Shown: positions 35,473 to 44,948, numbered from the stretch's first letter. The stretch: 64,000 bases of DNA from an uncultured Acetatifactor sp. (GCA_910577185.1 CAJTLR010000008.1:27634-91633), one strand, 5' to 3'. Notes: a model not told the origin generated them from the letters alone. Made by a program: numbers and translations.

Positions 35473-35577
35473 GTGCACACGGGTGCATAAGGAAAATTGT
35501 TGCTGACGCAACATGCACCCGGCGCGGCGGGTAGAGGAGAAGAGCGCTCCCCTACTTGATTGCACACGGGTGCATTC
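35472..35577 (-). repeat. Composite intergenic repeat, copy 3
   Basis: Read on the minus strand this has module B (near CTACCCGCCGCGCCGGG) then module C (GGGTGCATGTTGCGTCAGCA onward, ending GTGTGCACAAAAAG) and then the hairpin, the same order as copy 1 after rsgA. It is downstream of the minus-strand gene 35616-36896, so all three copies stand at a gene's 3' end in the sense orientation. A second GCACACGGGTGCAT arm is at 35564-35577. Confidence 0.7.
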
Positions 35578-35615
35578 CATGTTTCCATAGGGGACGGATT
35601 TCACAGTTTGCGGGT

Positions 35616-36896
35616 TCAGCCCGGTTCTGCAATCCGGGTCACACCCACATAAATTTCGGATATCTCATACCAGGTGGCATAGTCCGTGACACCGGTCTGG
35701 GGGAGATTGAAGATTCCCTGGAAAGTGCGTACGGCCTGGGCGGTGGCGGGACCGTAGATGCCGTCTGCCGTCACTGTGGGAATGGCAGGGTAATTCCGGG
35801 CAATCCGGTTCAGCTGTATCTGCAGCTGACGGACTTTATCTCCGGAGGAACCCTGCCCCAGATCATATCCGGGCCAGGAGGAAGGCACGCCGGAAATGAT
35901 CTGGGCCGTATTGATATACATATCATTTCCGTAATAGTACCTTATGATTTCGATGGGGGAATAGCCTTCATTTGCCAGGTACATGGAACCCCACTGGCTC
36001 AAACCCGAGCAGGTGACCCTTTTTCCATCACAGTAAGAGGTAAAAATGGGCTGGCGCACCCCGGGCCTGGACAGATAGTTGGCAAAGATAGTATCCACCA
36101 GGTAGTCGATATTTTCAAAAATGTTCCTTCCATAGACCCATTTCTGGTCATATGCGGTGGAGGAAGTGATGGTAAAATCATATCCCTGGTTCCGGTACCA
36201 TTCGGTATACACCCTGTTCAGGGTAAACGACATGATCACCAGAATGTTTGCGTACAGTGCGTTCTCCGGCCAGGTGGAATAGACTTCGCAGGAGGCCACA
36301 TTTTTGATGTAATCCTTATACCGCACCCAGTAATTGCGCGCGGTGGAATCGGAGGGAACACCGTCGTGGACGATGATGTATTCGGGAATGACCACACGGC
36401 TGAGGACAATTTCGCCGCTCTCTGCCATGGGCTTGATCTCTTCTTCCGGTATTTTGGGCGGGAAATCCCCGAACAAGGTGTGGGCAGGGATGATGACATG
36501 CTTTTCGTCTTCCTCCGAAGCGGCCAGGGGATTCATCTGTATCGGCTGCAGGGACAGTTCATCCGCGAAAATCTCGGAACCGGATACCAGAACCGGCTCA
36601 TACCCCTGCGCCGTGACTTCGATATTGTATTCGGAGTAGGGCTGCTGATCGTTTTCCGGCTGCAGGGACAGATCCCGGGGAGGCGCCGGCAGCTGTATCA
36701 CGGGCGTCTGGCCGGAAATGTCGGTGGTAAGTACGTTCAGGGGTTCCATGGGGTCCCCGGTGTAAGAAATGGTGACGGTGGCGTTTTCCACAGGAATCAG
36801 GCCTATGGAAGAGACCACGCTGATTTTTATGGTTCCCGCAGCAGAAGATGAGTTGTCCGGGATGTCTTGTGTGGGAGTTAAATTTGTATCAGGCAT
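35616..36896 (-). CDS. SpoIID-like and peptidoglycan-binding domain protein
   Basis: 426 residues from the ATG at 36896 (GGAGA just upstream); longer in-frame starts add an implausible tail. Residues 21-120 look like a beta-sandwich (GTIKISVVSSIGLIPVENAT). About 168-325 resembles the SpoIID/LytB amidase-enhancer fold: VASCEVYSTWPENALYANIL matches its VxxEMxxxWPxEALKAQA pattern. Residues 346-410 are a PG_binding_1 domain (GSSGDKVRQLQIQLNRI, DGIYGPATAQAVRTFQ). There is no signal peptide, which is odd for a wall-binding protein; a role in the spore, where mother-cell proteins can reach the cortex, is one inference. A broken partial copy lies at 33385-33551. Confidence 0.75.
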   Translation of the reverse strand: MPDTNLTPTQDIPDNSSSAAGTIKISVVSSIGLIPVENATVTISYTGDPMEPLNVLTTDISGQTPVIQLPAPPRDLSLQPENDQQPYSEYNIEVTAQGYEPVLVSGSEIFADELSLQPIQMNPLAASEEDEKHVIIPAHTLFGDFPPKIPEEEIKPMAESGEIVLSRVVIPEYIIVHDGVPSDSTARNYWVRYKDYIKNVASCEVYSTWPENALYANILVIMSFTLNRVYTEWYRNQGYDFTITSSTAYDQKWVYGRNIFENIDYLVDTIFANYLSRPGVRQPIFTSYCDGKRVTCSGLSQWGSMYLANEGYSPIEIIRYYYGNDMYINTAQIISGVPSSWPGYDLGQGSSGDKVRQLQIQLNRIARNYPAIPTVTADGIYGPATAQAVRTFQGIFNLPQTGVTDYATWYEISEIYVGVTRIAEPG

Positions 36897-37271
36897 AATT
36901 TTCTCCATTTCTGCGCTGCTTTTTGCGCATATCGAGTTTGTGGCAAGCCATGTATGGCTTTGCAGCGCGCAGACACAAATCTCGCGATTGAAAATTTTAA
37001 TGTTCAATCTTGTCCTCGCGCGCCCGGCGGCGCAAATGATTCATTGCGATATGATATGCTGTTTTTTTAAAATGGTGCCGAAAAAGTATGAAAAAAGCTT
37101 CCCTGCCGGCAAAAAAAGATAGACGAATGGGCTGACGCGGTGTATTATTATGTTATTGAGCTGATGCTGCACTCAGGCCGGGAAAGGATCCCGGGGGAAG
37201 ACGGCGGAAGGTGTAGGGGCCGGAAGCAGGCGTCGCTGATACATACGGAAGCGGACCAGGAGGTGGATGAG
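36897..37271. other. Divergent intergenic region
   Basis: 375 bases between the minus-strand gene and the ABC transporter. It holds a short hairpin (AAGCCA/TGGCTT, 36945-36960) and a mixed AT/GC-rich stretch. Promoters for both sides are expected, but I see no pair close enough to consensus to call. Confidence 0.4.
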
Positions 37272-37973
37272 ATGAACGAACTTATCGAGATGACAGGACT
37301 GACCAAAGCTTATGATACCCGCAGCATTGCGGTAAACAATATTTCGCTGACACTGCCCAGGGGGAAAATTATTGGGCTCCTGGGTCCCAACGGCAGCGGC
37401 AAGACCACACTGATCAAGATGCTGAACGGTCTTCTGACCCCTACCCGGGGCACCATCCGAATCAACGGGCAGTTTGTGGGAGTGGAAACCAAGTCCAGGG
37501 TGGCATATCTTCCGGACAGGACTTATCTGACGGGAAACAAGAGGGTGAACGAAATCCTGGATTATTTCTGCGATTTTTACGCTGATTTTTCCAGGGAGAG
37601 GGCGCTGGGAATGCTGCGGAGCCTGGATGTGGATCCCTCCCGGAAGATGAAAACCCTTTCCAAGGGAACAAAGGAGAAGGTACAGCTGATTCTGGTCATG
37701 AGCCGGCAGGCGGATTTGTACCTTCTGGACGAACCCATTGCGGGGGTGGACCCGGCGGCAAGGGATTATATTCTGCGGACCATACTGAACAATTATAATC
37801 CGGGGGCATCCATGCTGATCTCCACCCACCTGATCGGGGACATAGAGCAGGTCCTGGATGAAGTGATATTTATGCGCTACGGTCATCTGGTGCTCTATAC
37901 TTCCGTGAACAATATCAGGGAACAGCACGGAAAATCGGTGGACGCTTATTTCAGGGAGGTGTTTGCATGTTAG
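37272..37973 (+). CDS. ABC transporter ATP-binding protein
   Basis: 233 residues from ATG 37272, with AGGAGG before it; the frame extends upstream but without homology. Walker A is GPNGSGKTTLIK (38-49), the signature is the variant LSKGTKEK instead of LSGGQ, and Walker B is LYLLDEPIAGVDP. This pattern fits the small ATPases of ABC-2 exporters (YtrB/YxlF-like). The permease overlaps its 3' end by 7 bases. The GntR regulator that often accompanies such pairs is absent. Cargo unknown. Confidence 0.9.
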   Translation: MNELIEMTGLTKAYDTRSIAVNNISLTLPRGKIIGLLGPNGSGKTTLIKMLNGLLTPTRGTIRINGQFVGVETKSRVAYLPDRTYLTGNKRVNEILDYFCDFYADFSRERALGMLRSLDVDPSRKMKTLSKGTKEKVQLILVMSRQADLYLLDEPIAGVDPAARDYILRTILNNYNPGASMLISTHLIGDIEQVLDEVIFMRYGHLVLYTSVNNIREQHGKSVDAYFREVFAC

Positions 37974-38806
37974 GAAAGCTGATAAAACATGAGTGGAAAA
38001 GTGTCTCCAGGGTGGGCTGTCTTTTGCTGGGCGCCATGGCGCTGATCACCTTTTTCGGCTGGCTGGGGTTCCAGACACCCATGTGGAACGCCCTTGACAA
38101 CGGCGGCAGCCAGTTTGGATGGCTGGATGTGTTCGGGATTATGACCCTGATGCTGTATGTGGTAATGCTGGTGGCAGTGAATTATGGTATTCTTGCTTAT
38201 CTGGGAGTACATTTTTATAAGACCATGTATGCGGACGAGGGATACCTGACCCACACGCTGCCGGTGACAAAACACCAGATTCTGCTCAGCAAAATCCTGG
38301 TCAGCAGTCTGTGGATGATGATTTTGATTTTATCCGTTTACCTGTCGCTGGTGATTCTGGGCCTTGCCATGCTCACGGCCGTTATGCCCAAGGGGTATCC
38401 GGAGATCTCCCTGTGGCGGGATGTGATTCCCGGGATGAGGGATATTTTATACTGGGCAGGCCTGGAACTGGGCTGGGATGTGGGCAGCTGGGTGATAAGT
38501 GTGTTTGTCACGTCCATGGTTTCGCCCTTTGCCACAGTGACCATATTGTTCGGAGCCATATCCATCGGACAGCTTTTTACGAAGTTCCGGATTCTGATGG
38601 CCATTGTAACCTATGTGGGCATTCTGGTGGCGCAATCGGTCATCGGGGCCCTGCTCAGGAGTATTCTGGCGGTAAACGGTTCCTCTCTTTTCGGCACTTA
38701 CATGAATGTGTCGCTGAATTCCAATATTCTTATCAACTGCCTGGCAGCGGTGGCTCTGTATTTTGTGGCCTGGTATATTACCGGCAATAAGCTGAACATG
38801 GAATAA
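37967..38806 (+). CDS. ABC-2 type permease
   Basis: 279 residues, about six membrane segments (about 17-37, 60-82, 104-130, 145-190, 205-230, 245-268). It starts MLGKLIKHEWKSVSRVG, typical of ABC-2 permeases, and is translationally coupled to the ATPase by overlap. It probably exports a small hydrophobic or peptide-like compound, or protects against one; nothing in the sequence defines it. Confidence 0.85.
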   Translation: MLGKLIKHEWKSVSRVGCLLLGAMALITFFGWLGFQTPMWNALDNGGSQFGWLDVFGIMTLMLYVVMLVAVNYGILAYLGVHFYKTMYADEGYLTHTLPVTKHQILLSKILVSSLWMMILILSVYLSLVILGLAMLTAVMPKGYPEISLWRDVIPGMRDILYWAGLELGWDVGSWVISVFVTSMVSPFATVTILFGAISIGQLFTKFRILMAIVTYVGILVAQSVIGALLRSILAVNGSSLFGTYMNVSLNSNILINCLAAVALYFVAWYITGNKLNME

Positions 38807-38858
38807 AGGAAAGTAAAATACCGGAAACGCTCCCCGTACAGGGGGAAAACCGGCAATA

Positions 38859-38896
38859 CCGGCAGTGGTTTGGGGAACGGCCTGAACCGCTGCCGG
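38859..38896. terminator. Hairpin between the permease and the DUF5717-like gene
   Basis: CCGGCAGTGGTT (38859-38870) pairs with AACCGCTGCCGG (38885-38896) with one wobble around a 14-base loop. The plus-strand tail is not U-rich, so it may attenuate or protect an mRNA end rather than terminate strongly. Confidence 0.45.
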
Positions 38897-38956
38897 AAAA
38901 GTGTACGCCCGCCTGGCCGGACTTTGCGGGAATTAAGATATAAGCAGGTGAAGATC

Positions 38957-41900
38957 ATGCAGAAGCAGAAGATAATCGATCAGATACTGGAGGGAAATTT
39001 TGACTATGAAAACGGTTCCCTGGATTTCTCCTGCACAAAAATAGATTTGTCCATTCACGCCGGGGAGACTTATGAGGGGAGTTTCCGCATATCCGGCCCC
39101 CAGGGAGTGCTTACCAATGGTACGGTTTGGTCCTCGGACTTTAGAATGGAGTGTCTGACCGGGGAGTTCACCGGTTCGGAGGAGGAGATTGCATTCCGTT
39201 TTCACGGGGAAGAACTGGAAGAAGGGGATGTGGTAAAGGGAACCTTTGACATTATCAGCAATCACGGGGAGTACTATCTGCCCTTTGTGGCGTCTGTGGA
39301 ATATGCCATGCCGGAATCTTCCGTGGGAACCGTAAAAAACCTGTTCCATTTTGCGAATCTGGCCAAGAGCAGCTGGAGGGAGGCAGTGAAACTGTTTTAT
39401 TCCCCGGGCTTTGCCAGGATTCTGACCGGAAACGATGCCAGATATGCAGAGGACTACCGGGCGCTTTCGGCATACAATGGGCGTGAGCAGGGAGTGGAGG
39501 AATTTCTCATCCAGGTCAATAAAAAACAGAGAGTGGAATTTCTTCTCCAGGAAGACCAGCTGAATGTGGAACTGGAGGCCGGTGATTCCGAGTGTGTGGA
39601 ACGGGAAGTGACCATCCTGCGCAATGGCTGGGGACTTACCCAGCTGAACCTGGAATGCAGGGGCGATTTTCTGTTCACGGAAAAGGAAGTCCTGACAGAT
39701 GATGATTTTCTGGGAAACCGCTGCGTTCTGCCAGTGTACATAGATGTAAATATGTGCAGAAAAGGACGGAATTTCGGAGAGATTATTCTCCGCAGCCCCT
39801 ATGTGACCATCCGGGTTCCGGTGACGGTCCGGCAGGGGGGAAGCGGCTTTCACGGCAGGCAGGATGTGGAGAAAAAAAGATGTATTGTGCATCTGATGGA
39901 GTTTTACCAGGCGTTCCGTCTGCGGAAGATCGGTACGGCCACATGGCTGAAGGAGACGGGCAGGCTGGTGGAACGTCTGGTGAAGATGAATGAAGACGAC
40001 ATGGGGTTCCGGCTGTTTCAGGCGCAGCTTCTGATCACGGAGAGAAGATATCATGAGGCGGGCTGGATTCTGGACCATGTGTCGGACCTTTTTGAACAGG
40101 AGGCGCCGGAAAACACACTGCTGGCCTATTACCTCTATCTGACCACTCTGATTCACGGGGAAGAGGAATATGTGGACAAGGTGGCGGAGGATGTGGAGCA
40201 TATATTTCTGCAGGATACTTCGGACTGGAGGGTGGCCTGGCTGCTTCTCTACCTGTCGGAAGACTATCGCAGGTCAGAACGGGACAAATGGGAACTGCTG
40301 GGGCGGCTGTTCATGCAGGGCTGTACCAGTCCGGTGATCTATATTGAGGGGCTTGTGCTCTTAAACGGAAATCCCGCGCTTTTGAGAAAGCTGGGCAGAT
40401 TCGAGCGCCAGGTGCTTTATTACGGCGTCCGGCAGGGAGTCCTGAGATGGGAGGCTGCGGAACAGATGCTCTATCTCACCGGGAGGCTGCGGGAGTATCC
40501 CCAGGTGCTGTTTAAGACCATGGAGGGCCTTTACCGGAAAAAGAAAGACCCGGAGCTGCTTCAGGAAATCTGCACCCTGCTGATAAAAGCGGGCAGGGTG
40601 GGAAAACCTTATTATAAGTGGTACAGGGCCGGCGTGGAAGCGCAGCTTCGGATCACCAATCTCTATGAGTATTATTTTATGTCCCTGGACCTGGACAAGG
40701 CGGAGGAAATTCCCAGGACGGTGCTGAAATATTTTTCTTATCAGAACAATCTGGATTATACCCGCAGCGCCTACCTGTATGACCACATTCTGCAGCACAG
40801 CGACAGACTGGGGGATATGTTTGACGCCTATCGGTTTAAAATAGAATATTTTCTGCAGGATCAGATCAGAAAGGGACATATTGACAGACACCTGGCAAAC
40901 CTGTACAATAAATTTCTCCGTGCGGATATGGTGGATGAACAGACCTGCCTGCCTTTGTCAAGGCTGCTCTTTGCCCATTTGATACAGGCAGAGGAAAAAG
41001 GGCTCCAGAAAGTGTTTGTGTACCAGCCGGGAAATCTGTACCCGGACGAATATTTATTGTCGGAAGGCCGTACATGGGTGGCCCTGTACGGGAGCAGGTA
41101 CACCCTTGTTTTTGAGGATGCCTGGAAGAACCGCTTTATAAAAGATGTGGAATATACCATGGAAAAACTGATGGTTCCGGGAAAATTCCTTCGTTTTCTG
41201 TTGCCCTTTGAAAAGGTGGCCCCGGGACTGGATCTGTATCTTGGCGATGGGGAAAGCGCCTGCAGGGAAGAGCCCGGCAGATATCTGAAAAGACAGCTGC
41301 GGGTCCTGCATTCCGACTATGCGGATGATACCGTGAAGAAAGATCTGTATCTGCGGATTCTGCAGTATTATTATGAGACGGACGACATGAAGGCGCTGGA
41401 CGCGCATCTGAAGGAGATTCCCGGCGGGAATTTTTCGGCCAGGGAGAGAAGCCTGTGTGTAAAATATATGGTGCTTCGGGGAAATTACGGGCTGGCGGCC
41501 AGATGGCTGGAGAATTACGGCCCTTATTTTATGGATGCCAAGATTCTGGTGCGGCTGGTGAAAGTGCTGGCCGAACAGTGCAATATGGAAAAGGATCCCC
41601 TGCTGCTTGCTGCTGCGGTATATGTGTTCCAGAGAGGAAAATATGACGGTACGATTCTGGAATACCTGGGACGGCATTATGAGGGAATGACCAGAAATAT
41701 GAGGGAAATCTGGAAAGCGGCCAGGTCTTTCGGCACGGACTGCTACGGGCTGACGGAGAAAATTCTGATACAGATGCTGTATTCGGGGGCGTTTGTGGGA
41801 GAGAGAATGGAGATATTCCGCTATTACATTTCCCAGGGGGCAAGAATGGAAGTGGAGGAGGCGTTCCTGGCACAGTGCGCTTACGACTGTTTTGTGCGGG

Positions 41901-42526
41901 AGCGCGTCATGGAAAAGGATGTTTTCCGGGAGATACGGCAGATGTATCTCAGGGGAGAACCGGTGATGAAAGTCTGCAAACTGGCATTTCTGAAATATTT
42001 TTCGGAAAACCGGGAGGAAATGGACGGCGAAACGTTTGATATTGCGGGAAAGCTGCTGGAAGAGATGATGGGGGAAGGGATTTACCTGGAATTCTTCCGG
42101 AAGTTCAGGGAGTGCAGGCGGCAGCAGGAAGAGCTTGCCGACAAGACCATACTGGAATACCGGACGGACACGAATGTGAAGGTATGTGTCCATTACGCCA
42201 CGCTCCACGAAAACGGGGAGGCGGACGGATACCGGTCGGAATATATGAAGGAAGTCTACGGGGGCGTGTTTTTCCGGGATTTCATATTGTTTTTCGGTGA
42301 GAGCCTCCAGTACTATATCACGGAGGAAAGAGACGGGGAGGCGCAGCTGACGGAGAGCGGAACGCTGCAAAAGGCTGAGGAGACAGAGGAAGAGGAAAGC
42401 AGATACCGGCTGATCAACGATATCGCCATGGCCCGTTCCCTGCAGGATTTTAATACCATGGACGATTTGCTGGAGGAATACTACAGAAAGGAATTTCTCA
42501 ACGGCAGACTGTTTTCTTTAAAATAA
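38957..42526 (+). CDS. Very large protein, DUF5717-like, function unknown
   Basis: 1189 residues from ATG 38957 (AGGTGA site), no signal peptide, no long membrane segment. Residues 1-120 and about 195-302 read as two beta-sandwich domains (FSCTKIDLSIHAGETYEGSF; TILRNGWGLTQLNLECRGDF) joined by a helical piece containing SWREAVKLFYSPGF. From about 312 to 1060 it is nearly all amphipathic helices rich in Tyr, Leu and Arg, in irregular repeats of about 35-40 residues, like an alpha-solenoid. Near 1070-1140 a beta segment returns. It is the first of four same-strand genes. The name DUF5717 is from memory; length and the neighbouring DUF5716-like gene fit. A scaffold or client-handling role is inference. 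Confidence 0.75.
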   Translation: MQKQKIIDQILEGNFDYENGSLDFSCTKIDLSIHAGETYEGSFRISGPQGVLTNGTVWSSDFRMECLTGEFTGSEEEIAFRFHGEELEEGDVVKGTFDIISNHGEYYLPFVASVEYAMPESSVGTVKNLFHFANLAKSSWREAVKLFYSPGFARILTGNDARYAEDYRALSAYNGREQGVEEFLIQVNKKQRVEFLLQEDQLNVELEAGDSECVEREVTILRNGWGLTQLNLECRGDFLFTEKEVLTDDDFLGNRCVLPVYIDVNMCRKGRNFGEIILRSPYVTIRVPVTVRQGGSGFHGRQDVEKKRCIVHLMEFYQAFRLRKIGTATWLKETGRLVERLVKMNEDDMGFRLFQAQLLITERRYHEAGWILDHVSDLFEQEAPENTLLAYYLYLTTLIHGEEEYVDKVAEDVEHIFLQDTSDWRVAWLLLYLSEDYRRSERDKWELLGRLFMQGCTSPVIYIEGLVLLNGNPALLRKLGRFERQVLYYGVRQGVLRWEAAEQMLYLTGRLREYPQVLFKTMEGLYRKKKDPELLQEICTLLIKAGRVGKPYYKWYRAGVEAQLRITNLYEYYFMSLDLDKAEEIPRTVLKYFSYQNNLDYTRSAYLYDHILQHSDRLGDMFDAYRFKIEYFLQDQIRKGHIDRHLANLYNKFLRADMVDEQTCLPLSRLLFAHLIQAEEKGLQKVFVYQPGNLYPDEYLLSEGRTWVALYGSRYTLVFEDAWKNRFIKDVEYTMEKLMVPGKFLRFLLPFEKVAPGLDLYLGDGESACREEPGRYLKRQLRVLHSDYADDTVKKDLYLRILQYYYETDDMKALDAHLKEIPGGNFSARERSLCVKYMVLRGNYGLAARWLENYGPYFMDAKILVRLVKVLAEQCNMEKDPLLLAAAVYVFQRGKYDGTILEYLGRHYEGMTRNMREIWKAARSFGTDCYGLTEKILIQMLYSGAFVGERMEIFRYYISQGARMEVEEAFLAQCAYDCFVRERVMEKDVFREIRQMYLRGEPVMKVCKLAFLKYFSENREEMDGETFDIAGKLLEEMMGEGIYLEFFRKFRECRRQQEELADKTILEYRTDTNVKVCVHYATLHENGEADGYRSEYMKEVYGGVFFRDFILFFGESLQYYITEERDGEAQLTESGTLQKAEETEEEESRYRLINDIAMARSLQDFNTMDDLLEEYYRKEFLNGRLFSLK

Positions 42527-42548
42527 AATAGGAAACGGGAAGAATGAG

Positions 42549-43847
42549 ATGGGTTTTTTTAGCGGTGAGAAACTGATAGTGGGATATGACCTGGGAGACG
42601 AGTACTCCCAGATCAGCTATGCCTATTCCGAGAAAGGGGAGGCAGAGACGCTTTCCCAGGTGGCAGGAGAGCAGATTTACAATATTCCCACGGTGCTGTG
42701 CAAAAAACAGAATACAAACCAGTGGTTTTTCGGCAGGGAGGCGCTTCGATGTGAGGGGGACGGCATTCTTGTGAAAAACCTGCTGTCCCTGGCTCTGGAC
42801 GGGGAACCGGTGATAATCGAAGGAGAGAGCTATGATCCGGTGGCTTTGCTGGCGCTTTTTTTTAAGCGGACCCTGGGCCTGCTTTCCCGGGTCGGTTCAA
42901 AGATAACGGCGCTTATGGTCACCTGCCCCAGACTGGACAGGGGAATTGTGGAAACTTTAAGCTGTGTGGTTGGGGGAAGCCAGCTGAAGGCAGGGGAAAT
43001 TGCCTTCCAGAGTCATGCGGAAAGCTTTTACGGATATCTGCTCCGGCAGCCCCGGGAATTGTGGAACTATCCCGCCCTGCTGTTTGAACTGGGACAGAAA
43101 AACATCAGGCTGTACCGCACGGAATCCAACAAAAAAACGAAGCCCAAAGTGGTTTTTATCGAAGAAAAAGAATATGCATTTCCGGAATATGAGCCAAATG
43201 CGGGAGAAGGAAATGAAATAAGTCCGGAAAAGCAGGCAAAAGCCGATGAGGCTTTCCTGAAAATCGCGGAGGAAGCCTGCGGGGGAGGGATTATCGGCAG
43301 TATCTTTCTCATCGGGGATGGCTTTGCGGAGGGCTGGATGAAGGATTCCCTTCGTTTTCTGTGCCGGGGCAGGCGGGTTTTCCAGGGCAACAATCTTTTC
43401 AGCAAAGGGGCCTGCAGCGGGATGCAGGAGAGGCTTGCGGTTTCGGAGGCTGGAAAGGAACATGTCTTTCTGGGCAATGACAAGCTGAAGGCCAACATTG
43501 GGATGAAGATACTGCGCCAGGGAGAGGAATCCTATTATGCCCTGCTGGATGCCGGGGTAAACTGGTATGAGGCGGAGCGGACGGTGGAAGTCTATGTACA
43601 GGACGGCAATGCCTTTTTACTGCTGCTGGCGCCCCTGGTGGGAAACGCGGCCTCCGGGGAGAAGGTGGGCAGATCCATACAGATCGTGCTGGAAGGGCTT
43701 TCGGGAAATGTGGCCAGGCTGCGTCTGCATTTTTTCATGAAAACGGAAAAATGCCTGATGGTAGAGGCGGAGGACCTTGGATTCGGAGAGTACAGGGTGC
43801 CTTCCGGGCGTGTCTGGAAGGAAGAGATCGAAATATACGGAGGATAG
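42549..43847 (+). CDS. Hsp70/actin-fold protein, DUF5716-like
   Basis: 432 residues, 22 bases behind the giant gene. The order of motifs follows Hsp70. LIVGYDLGDEYSQISY (9-24) resembles phosphate-1 GIDLGTTxS; NIPTVLCKK (45-53) resembles TTPSxVxF; ITALMVTCPRLDRG (119-132) resembles AVVTVPAYF; LLFELGQKNIRLY (177-189) is a degenerate phosphate-2; SIFLIGDGFAEGWM (251-264) resembles the adenosine motif LVGGxxRxP. Residues about 310-430 are beta-rich, like a lidless substrate-binding domain. Phosphate-2 lost its GGG, so ATP turnover may be weak or absent. There is no membrane segment. Assignment to DUF5716 is from memory; the Hsp70 resemblance is my own reading. Confidence 0.75.
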   Translation: MGFFSGEKLIVGYDLGDEYSQISYAYSEKGEAETLSQVAGEQIYNIPTVLCKKQNTNQWFFGREALRCEGDGILVKNLLSLALDGEPVIIEGESYDPVALLALFFKRTLGLLSRVGSKITALMVTCPRLDRGIVETLSCVVGGSQLKAGEIAFQSHAESFYGYLLRQPRELWNYPALLFELGQKNIRLYRTESNKKTKPKVVFIEEKEYAFPEYEPNAGEGNEISPEKQAKADEAFLKIAEEACGGGIIGSIFLIGDGFAEGWMKDSLRFLCRGRRVFQGNNLFSKGACSGMQERLAVSEAGKEHVFLGNDKLKANIGMKILRQGEESYYALLDAGVNWYEAERTVEVYVQDGNAFLLLLAPLVGNAASGEKVGRSIQIVLEGLSGNVARLRLHFFMKTEKCLMVEAEDLGFGEYRVPSGRVWKEEIEIYGG

Positions 43848-43994
43848 AGACCGGAAGCGGGAAAGCCCCGGGAAAATTCCGGATGCGTCCCGCGGGCCGG
43901 AAATGAGGCCCTCCGGGGGGCATGGAAGCAAAAACGGCGCGAAAAACACGCCCGTGACAGGGTGGAATAATAGGAAAGCGGAATAGGAGGTCAG

Positions 43995-44822
43995 ATGCGG
44001 GTAAGTATATGCGTGGGCGAATATGCGAAAACGCCATATCGTGTTCCCGGATTGCTGGTAAATGTATTCAGCATGGAAGAATTGTGCTGCTGCATCAGGG
44101 AAAATGCGTTCCTGCTGGATTTTTCCTTTCTGGACGGCAGGCTGATAGAGTGGATTGAAAAGGAGTGCGGCCTGAAAGAACTGGCAAAGGCCCTTCACCC
44201 CCTGGTACACAGGCAGGGATCCTTAAGCGCTTTTGCGGTGACCATACTGCGGTATGTGGGATTTTATGAAGAAGCGGTGATCCGGGAGACAGAACAGGTT
44301 TTAAAGCAGGGAATCGGGCTGAGCGGCATTGAGAGGCGCAAGAACCAGATTGACTACCTGGTCAGGAAAAAGAAATATAAAGCGGCGCTGCGGGGATATG
44401 AGGAGCTGGAGCAAAAGTGGACGGAACAGGAAGAAGCGGTGCCGGCGAAAGAATTTCTCGCGAAAATCTGGCATAATAAAGGAGTGGCCTACACCGGGCT
44501 GATGCTTTATGAAAGGGCGGCAGAGTGTTTCCGGCAGGCCTGGGATTTATCCGGCAGCGCAGGGGAGGCGTATGCTTTCCTGACGGCCAGGAGGATGGGG
44601 CTGTCCGAGGCGGACTATGTTGCCTTTGCGGGTACCCAGAACGAATGGCGCCAATATATCCTGGAGCTGGAGAAAGAATTTGAAAAAGCTTCCGGGGAAT
44701 GGGAACAGCAGCCGGAATACTTAAGGCTTTTTCATCTGCGGGAGGACAAAGGCAGGGACCGGGAGCGGTACCACCGGGAGAGTGAAAGCCTGATTCAGGC
44801 CCTGAAAGACAATTACCGCTAG
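43995..44822 (+). CDS. TPR-like helical protein, function unknown
   Basis: 275 residues, with TAGGAGG before the ATG. The first 60 residues read MRVSICVGEYAKTPYRVPGL and then a Cys-rich helix. Residues about 115-200 hold two helical hairpins of TPR type (KKKYKAALRGYEELEQKW; WHNKGVAYTGLMLYERAAEC with AWDL following). The end is charged helix. It is soluble. It stands between the Hsp70-fold gene and the coiled-coil membrane gene on the same strand, so a co-chaperone-like partner is plausible. No named family is recognised. Confidence 0.7.
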   Translation: MRVSICVGEYAKTPYRVPGLLVNVFSMEELCCCIRENAFLLDFSFLDGRLIEWIEKECGLKELAKALHPLVHRQGSLSAFAVTILRYVGFYEEAVIRETEQVLKQGIGLSGIERRKNQIDYLVRKKKYKAALRGYEELEQKWTEQEEAVPAKEFLAKIWHNKGVAYTGLMLYERAAECFRQAWDLSGSAGEAYAFLTARRMGLSEADYVAFAGTQNEWRQYILELEKEFEKASGEWEQQPEYLRLFHLREDKGRDRERYHRESESLIQALKDNYR

Positions 44823-44948
44823 GTGTGCCTGATATTGCTTTCCGGATGCTGTGCGTCAGGTTTGCGTCGAACGGGACCTGAATGAGGGAGACGTATTCTG
44901 CACAGAGGCCGGGAACTGGTTCATATTCCGGTATGGAGGTTAGTTAAA

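Noticed and set aside
35556..36851. 431-codon plus-strand frame
   Set aside because: It is the antisense of the SpoIID/PG-binding gene, whose domains read clearly on the minus strand.
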